Below, piece after piece: positions 6,708-10,570 of a stretch of 10,570 nt of DNA. Source of the stretch: Gammaproteobacteria bacterium (GTDB taxonomy: Bacteria > Pseudomonadota > Gammaproteobacteria > Pseudomonadales > Azotimanducaceae); NCBI GenBank assembly GCA_003476445.1, contig DMUF01000013.1:32931-43500 (forward strand), written 5' to 3'. The notes under the pieces are model-generated. The model was not told where the DNA came from and made no database searches. It saw nothing but the letters and a program-made list of their open reading frames with translations. A program made the translations under genes and the position numbers. Positions within the stretch are counted from its first letter, which is position 1. The number at the start of each line of letters is the position of its first letter.

Positions 6708-6719
6708 GTCCGCGCGGAC
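6708..6719. repeat. Perfect 12-bp palindrome between esterase and DUF1295 genes
   Basis: GTCCGCGCGGAC reads identically on both strands. It lies in the 111-bp gap between the esterase and DUF1295 genes, about 38 bp before the latter's start codon. As RNA it could fold only a 4-bp stem with a 4-base loop and has no following T-run, so an operator is as likely as a terminator. In GC-rich DNA a chance origin is possible. The rest of this gap shows no clear promoter. Confidence 0.25.
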
Positions 6720-6781
6720 TGAGCGATCGCGACGTGGCTTGAAAGCTGCGCCTGACCCGTGCCGCGGTGTGACTCATTTGC

Positions 6782-7483
6782 TCAGCCATAAAGCTCGTTC
6801 AACCACAGCGCGATGTCACGGATTTCTTCCGGACAGACCTGGTGGCCCATTCGGTATTCGTGCCACTCGACCTGGTAACCATGGCGCAGCAGCGCTTCAC
6901 GCGACGTGATGGCCCGGGTGATGGGAATCATCGCATCAGCGACGCCATGCGCCATGAAAATCGGCACATCGATGCTGGCGAAGCTGACGTCGGCAGTGAA
7001 GTTCTCGTGATCGTGCAGATAGGTGGACAGTGCCATGATGCCGGCGAGCCGATCCGGATGGCGTAATCCGAGCGCGAGCGCAATGACCCCACCCTGGGAA
7101 AAACCGGCCAGCGTGATGCGGCGCGGCGGCACGCCGCGCGCGACCTCGCGCGCGACCAGCGCCGCAATGGCGTCGGCTGAAGCGCGAATATCCTCGGTGC
7201 CGGAGAGCGGTGACCGTGGGTCGATGTCGTACCAGGCGCGCAGCGGCATGCCACCGTTCAGCGTTACCGGACGCTCTGGCGCGTTGGGAAAGACAAAGCG
7301 CAGCGGCGCGACCAGCGGCAGCATCGGCACGATCGGTTCGAAATCGTGCGCGTCGGCGCCAAGCCCGTGCATCCAGATCACGCTGCCAGCGGGATTATCG
7401 CCGGTCTCCACTTCGACGCAGTCGAGCAAAGCGGTCTCTGGTGCCGCCGCGGATGTGGGGTCGGTTAGTCCGGAGTCGGACAT
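6782..7483 (-). CDS. Carboxylesterase/acyl-protein-thioesterase-like alpha/beta hydrolase
   Basis: A 233-residue hydrolase of the Abhydrolase_2 group, which includes bacterial carboxylesterase II and acyl-protein thioesterases; it should cleave short-chain esters or thioesters in the cytoplasm (no signal peptide). HGLGAD at 39-44 forms the oxyanion-hole region, and FPNAP (65-69) is family-typical. The catalytic triad is Ser129 in GFSQG (127-131), Asp183 in HGVAD, and His214 in MGHQV. An open frame continues 142 codons further upstream into the ABC exporter gene, but the true start is ATG 7483: AGGGA sits about seven bases before it, and the upstream residues look like antisense translation. 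It is the first gene of the minus-strand series and is divergent from the ABC exporter, with 81 bp between the two start codons. Confidence 0.9.
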   Translation of the reverse strand: MSDSGLTDPTSAAAPETALLDCVEVETGDNPAGSVIWMHGLGADAHDFEPIVPMLPLVAPLRFVFPNAPERPVTLNGGMPLRAWYDIDPRSPLSGTEDIRASADAIAALVAREVARGVPPRRITLAGFSQGGVIALALGLRHPDRLAGIMALSTYLHDHENFTADVSFASIDVPIFMAHGVADAMIPITRAITSREALLRHGYQVEWHEYRMGHQVCPEEIRDIALWLNELYG

Positions 7484-7549
7484 GAGGAATTCCCTGCCTG
7501 GCGGATTCGGTTGAAGTTCAGCAAACAGACCGCCCGATTGCAAACGCTG

Positions 7550-7558
7550 TGCGATAAT
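7550..7558 (+). promoter_or_regulatory. Extended -10 promoter, leaderless-type
   Basis: TGCGATAAT at 7550-7558 is an extended -10 element (TGn followed by GATAAT, five of six matches to TATAAT). The -35 position holds no good match, normal for extended -10 promoters. Six bases separate the hexamer from ATG 7565, so transcription would begin at or within a base or two of the start codon. No Shine-Dalgarno sequence precedes that ATG, which agrees with a leaderless mRNA. The motif is seen; leaderless transcription is inference. Confidence 0.55.
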
Positions 7559-7564
7559 CCGCGC

Positions 7565-9364
7565 ATGGACGAAATCCCAGACCGGCCGCGCTCGCGCCGC
7601 CTCGCAAGCCTCAGACCCGCGCTCAAATTCCTGCGCCCGTACCTGCCCCAGGTGACCCTCGCAAGCCTCGCCCTGGTGCTCACGGCAGGCGTAACGCTCT
7701 CGATCGGGCAGGGCATGCGGCTTGTCATCGACCAGGGGCTGACCGCGGGCAGCGCAGCCATCCTCGAGCAGACGGTCGGTCTTTTCGCCCTGCTCATGGT
7801 GGTGCTGACGGTCGGCACGTTCGTGCGTTTCTACTATGTCTCCTGGATTGGTGAACGGGTGAGCGCGGATATCCGGCTCGCGGTGTTCGATCACATCATC
7901 CGGTTGCATCCGGGGTTTTTTGAGGAGAACGCGCCCACCGAGATTCAGTCGCGCATCACGACGGATACCACGCTCCTGCAGACCGTTATCGGGTCTTCGG
8001 TATCCATCGCGCTGCGGAACCTGCTCATGTTCATCGGGGGTATCGTTTTACTGTTCGTCACCGACGCCAAGCTCTCCCTCGTGGTCGTCGCCAGCGTCCC
8101 CTTTGTGGTGGCCCCCGTCATTCTCTTCGGGCGCCGCGTGCGCGATCTGTCGCGTTCCAGTCAGGACACCCTCGCCGATGTCGGCAGCTATGTGGGCGAG
8201 GCGCTCCGTCATATCAAAGTGGTGCAGTCGTTCAATCACGAACCGGTGGATCAGTCCATTTTCAGCGGACGCGTCGAGCGTGCCTTCGCGGTCGCGGCGC
8301 GGCGGATTACCAGCCGTGCGTTACTCATCGCCCTGGTCATGCTGATCGTCATGTCGGCCATTGCCACCATGCTCTGGATCGGTGGGCGTGACGTGCTGAG
8401 CGGGTCGCTCACGCCAGGGGAACTTGCGGCGTTCATCTTTTACGCGTTCATGGTCGCGGGTTCTGTCGGCGCGATCAGCGAGGTTTATGCCGATCTGCAG
8501 CGAGCGGCGGGCGCAACTGAGCGCCTCATGGAGCTGCTGGCTGCGCGCTCCTTGCTAGCGGAGCCGGCTACGCCAGCCCTGTTGTCGCCGACGGGTCGTG
8601 GGCAGCTGTCGTTTGAGGACGTCGCATTCGTGTATCCCGGTCGCCCGGATCAGCGCGTGCTTGCCGACATTCGGTTTACGATCGAGCCGGGCGAAATGGT
8701 CGCTCTGGTGGGCCCGTCCGGCGCGGGCAAGAGCACGCTGTTTGATCTGGTGCAACGTTTTCACGATCCGATCGAGGGCGCCGTTCGGCTCGACGGCGTG
8801 GATTTGCGCACGCTGCGCCTCGCCGATGTCCGCGCGCGCATCGGTTATGTGCCGCAGGAATCATCGCTCTTCTCGGGCACGATCCGTGACAATCTGGTCT
8901 ACGGGCGTCTGGACGCGTCGCCCGCGCAGCTGCGTGAAGCGCTCGAACTCGCTGGCGCACAGACATTTGTCGCCGAACTGCCGCATGGCCTTGATACCCG
9001 CATTGGCGAAGGCGGGGTCGGGCTATCGGGCGGTCAGAAACAGCGCCTCGCCATTGCACGCGCGCTGTTAAAGAAGCCGGAGCTTCTCCTGCTCGATGAG
9101 GCGACAAGCGCTCTCGACGCGGAGAGTGAAGAACACATTCGGGCAACCGTCGATGAACTGAAGGGGCGGTGCACGATTCTTGTGATTGCCCACCGGCTAT
9201 CCACGGTGCGTCAGGCGGACCGGATCCTGGTGCTGCAGGCGGGGCGGCTGGTCGCAAGTGGAACGCACGCCTCGCTCGTGGAGGAAAACGAGCTGTACGC
9301 GCGGTTCTCGCGCATCCAGTTCGGTCGAGAGCCCGTAACGGAAGGCGATCACGCGGTCGCCTGA
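7565..9364 (+). CDS. MsbA-related ABC exporter (fused permease and ATPase)
   Basis: A 599-residue half-transporter of the ABCB type that should form a homodimer in the inner membrane and export a lipid or hydrophobic compound. Six transmembrane helices fill roughly residues 30-325. The ATPase domain has Walker A GPSGAGKST (383-391), Q-loop Gln431 in VPQES, signature LSGGQ (487-491), Walker B ending in Asp511-Glu512, a D-loop SALD, and switch His543 in AHRLST, so it looks fully active. The sequence resembles the proteobacterial MsbA-related permease/ATPase family (TIGR02204-like) more than MsbA itself, and no lipid A gene such as lpxK lies nearby. The start is ATG 7565; the frame is open back to TTG 7511, but an extended -10 element occupies that stretch. 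Its last 16 bp overlap the convergent kinase gene. Confidence 0.93.
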   Translation: MDEIPDRPRSRRLASLRPALKFLRPYLPQVTLASLALVLTAGVTLSIGQGMRLVIDQGLTAGSAAILEQTVGLFALLMVVLTVGTFVRFYYVSWIGERVSADIRLAVFDHIIRLHPGFFEENAPTEIQSRITTDTTLLQTVIGSSVSIALRNLLMFIGGIVLLFVTDAKLSLVVVASVPFVVAPVILFGRRVRDLSRSSQDTLADVGSYVGEALRHIKVVQSFNHEPVDQSIFSGRVERAFAVAARRITSRALLIALVMLIVMSAIATMLWIGGRDVLSGSLTPGELAAFIFYAFMVAGSVGAISEVYADLQRAAGATERLMELLAARSLLAEPATPALLSPTGRGQLSFEDVAFVYPGRPDQRVLADIRFTIEPGEMVALVGPSGAGKSTLFDLVQRFHDPIEGAVRLDGVDLRTLRLADVRARIGYVPQESSLFSGTIRDNLVYGRLDASPAQLREALELAGAQTFVAELPHGLDTRIGEGGVGLSGGQKQRLAIARALLKKPELLLLDEATSALDAESEEHIRATVDELKGRCTILVIAHRLSTVRQADRILVLQAGRLVASGTHASLVEENELYARFSRIQFGREPVTEGDHAVA

Positions 9365-10173
9365 GGCCGCACAGGCAACCACACGGTGGCGCTCGTGCCG
9401 ACCCCGGGGCTCGAGCTCAGATCGATAAACCCGCCGTGCGCCGCTGCGATGCGCTCCGCGATAGCGAGTCCGAGGCCTGTTCCACCTTGTTTTTCCCCCG
9501 TCGTGAAAAAGAGCCGCCGCGCTTCTGCCAACGCTTCCGGCGTCAGCCCGGCGCCGGTATCCACAATGGAAAAGCCAATCCAGGAATGATTGATTGCGGT
9601 AACCGCTGGGTCGCTCGCCCGACGCGCGAAAGTAGCGTTGTCCGCAGCGGAGCGCTGGCGTAAGGAGAGCGTCAATCGACCCCCTTCCGCCATGGCGTTC
9701 AGAGCATTGTCAGCGAGCTGGCGCAGGAGCTCGAGCAGCCGGTCGCGATGGCCGATGAGTTCAGGTAGGTCTGGGTCGGCTGCGACGGTCACGACAATGT
9801 CCGGGCGCTCGGGCAGCGCACCGCGCAGCGCTTCGATCAGGTCTCCGGGCGCTATCGGGTCGGTGCCGGGGAGATCGGCTTCCGCGTACCGAGTGAGAAC
9901 GCCCGCCACGCGCACGCAGCGCTCCACGCTCCTGACGACTAACCCTAGAAGTTCCGGATCTGCGCCAGCGGTATCACGCAGCAGCTCGAGCGAAAGCTGG
10001 GCGGGTGCGAGCGCATTATTGATGTCATGCGCGGTGCCGCTCGCCAGCTCGGAAAGGGCTTCATTTGCCGCCGGCGCCGATCGTTCCGTGTCCTTCCGCG
10101 GCGACCAATGCCGAAGAATCGCCCAGGTCGCGAGAGCGCCCGCGCACGCGCCGCAGAGCAACAGAAGAATCAT
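9349..10173 (-). CDS. Sensor histidine kinase with one membrane helix and no obvious sensor domain
   Basis: A 274-residue kinase expected to autophosphorylate on His49 and pass the phosphate to a response regulator. Residues 2-20 form one transmembrane helix. The H-box (GTAHDINNALAP, 46-57) follows after about 25 residues, so there is no room for a periplasmic, PAS or HAMP domain. The ATPase domain has the N-box around Asn156 (ADNALNAM), G1 box DTGAG (205-209), F-box FFTTGEKQGG and G2 box GGTGLGLA (230-237). The GTAHDINN H-box and this catalytic domain resemble the NtrB-like HisKA class. No response-regulator gene is in the window, so it is an orphan here; its signal may come through a partner protein. 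ATG 10173 has GGAG five bases before it. The 3' end overlaps the convergent ABC exporter gene by 16 bp. Confidence 0.88.
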   Translation of the reverse strand: MILLLLCGACAGALATWAILRHWSPRKDTERSAPAANEALSELASGTAHDINNALAPAQLSLELLRDTAGADPELLGLVVRSVERCVRVAGVLTRYAEADLPGTDPIAPGDLIEALRGALPERPDIVVTVAADPDLPELIGHRDRLLELLRQLADNALNAMAEGGRLTLSLRQRSAADNATFARRASDPAVTAINHSWIGFSIVDTGAGLTPEALAEARRLFFTTGEKQGGTGLGLAIAERIAAAHGGFIDLSSSPGVGTSATVWLPVRPQATA

Positions 10174-10216
10174 GGGTGCTCCATGCGAGAGACCTTGTAA
10201 GTCAGCTTAGCCTTCC

Positions 10217-10234
10217 GGTTGCGGCGCCGCGACC
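10217..10234. repeat. 18-bp near-perfect dyad in the kinase-racemase divergent gap
   Basis: The segment GGTTGCGGCGCCGCGACC is an inverted repeat of two 9-bp halves with one mismatched pair; the central ten bases (10221-10230) are fully palindromic. It lies in the 143-bp gap between two divergent genes, 44 bp before the kinase start codon and about 83 bp before the racemase start codon, a usual place for a dimeric repressor or activator. No T-run follows on either strand, so a terminator is unlikely. Its GC-rich content makes chance occurrence possible. Confidence 0.3.
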
Positions 10235-10263
10235 CGCGCGATGAATTGGCAGGTGATCCGGGC

Positions 10264-10269
10264 TACACT
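10264..10269 (+). promoter_or_regulatory. Possible -10 element for the racemase gene
   Basis: TACACT matches the sigma-70 -10 consensus at four of six positions and sits in a GGCTACACTCGCGG context, about 47 bases before the racemase ATG. The best nearby -35-like hexamer (TTGGCA, 10246-10251) is only 12 bases away, too close for standard spacing. Tentative call from inspection. Confidence 0.2.
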
Positions 10270-10316
10270 CGCGGCATCGTTCAGATCGCCACGTGTCGGC
10301 AACAGGGGAGGACACC

Positions 10317-10570
10317 ATGGGACCACTGGCAGGTTTTCGCATCATTGAATTGGCCGGCATCGGCCCGGGGCCGTTCTGCGGCATGATGCTTTCGGACATG
10401 GGCGCCGAGGTTATTCGTGTTGACCGGCTTGGCGCCGCTGCGGGGCGCTCCAAGGACGTGCTGGCGCGTAACCGGCAAACGATTGCGGTGGATCTGAAGA
10501 AGCCGGAGGGCGTGGAAACGGTGCTGCGACTGGTCAGCACGGCGGATGCGTTGTTTGAGGGCTTTCGACC
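10317..10570 (+). CDS. CoA-transferase family III protein, alpha-methylacyl-CoA racemase-like (partial, 5' end only)
   Basis: The first 84 codons are present and the frame is open to the window edge. The beginning, MGPLAGFRIIELAGIGPGPF, followed by MLSDMGAEVIRVDR (24-37), NRQTIAVDLKKPEG (52-65) and FEGFR at the edge, matches the N-terminus of CaiB/BaiF family III enzymes. The ELAGIGPGP signature is characteristic of alpha-methylacyl-CoA racemases, which epimerise 2-methylacyl-CoA thioesters in the breakdown of branched fatty acids and sterol side chains. The catalytic His and Asp of that branch lie beyond the window, so a CoA-transferase role cannot be excluded. ATG 10317 is preceded by GGGGAGG at a five-base spacing, a strong ribosome binding site. 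It is divergent from the histidine kinase gene. Confidence 0.88.
   Translation, partial: MGPLAGFRIIELAGIGPGPFCGMMLSDMGAEVIRVDRLGAAAGRSKDVLARNRQTIAVDLKKPEGVETVLRLVSTADALFEGFR

Noticed and set aside
6723..6730. GCGATCGC octamer, as in the cyanobacterial HIP1 repeat
   Set aside because: A single copy in the intergenic gap, with no cyanobacterial features in the window; expected by chance in GC-rich DNA.
7484..7909. A 142-codon N-terminal extension of the esterase frame
   Set aside because: It is antisense to the ABC exporter, resembles no domain, and the ribosome binding site before ATG 7483 fits the true start.

Overview
The window reads as a stretch of GC-rich proteobacterial chromosome, most likely from a gammaproteobacterium. 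The support is an RhlB-type DEAD-box helicase, a short type-2 ArgC, an MsbA-related ABC exporter, and a pairing of an LLM-type flavin oxidoreductase with a CaiB/BaiF-type racemase. No lineage marker such as rRNA or a ribosomal protein is present, so the assignment is tentative. There is no integrase, insertion sequence, tRNA, CRISPR array or phage gene. Most of the window is ordinary core and accessory metabolism.

Layout. At the left edge a small exported protein, extremely rich in His, Asp, Arg and Tyr, is encoded on the plus strand (92-502). It follows a tandem 11-bp-spaced direct repeat that looks like a response-regulator box. Next come seven intact genes and one gene remnant, all on the minus strand. 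In transcription order they are: an alpha/beta-hydrolase carboxylesterase (7483-6782), a DUF1295 membrane protein (6670-5900), argC (5830-4883), an RhlB-like helicase (4836-3601), a Nit-type amidase (3595-2696), hisC (2657-1569), a fragment of a rhomboid protease (1568-1479) and an LLM-class flavin oxidoreductase (1437-532). The gaps argC-helicase (46 bp), helicase-amidase (5 bp) and amidase-hisC (38 bp) suggest one operon. It joins arginine and histidine biosynthesis with an RNA helicase and a metabolite-repair amidase.

On the right, an ABC exporter (7565-9364, plus) is transcribed divergently from the esterase. It has an extended -10 element placed so that its mRNA may be leaderless. Its 3' end overlaps a convergent histidine kinase gene (10173-9349, minus) by 16 bp. 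The kinase has one membrane helix and no visible sensor domain. Divergent from it, an alpha-methylacyl-CoA racemase-like CoA-transferase family III gene starts at 10317 and runs off the window.

The least expected items are the 30-codon rhomboid tail lying in frame just after the hisC stop codon, the His/Asp/Arg/Tyr-rich protein with its glycine zipper and upstream direct repeat, and the leaderless-type promoter of the exporter. I did not find a clear, complete, previously undescribed multi-gene system.
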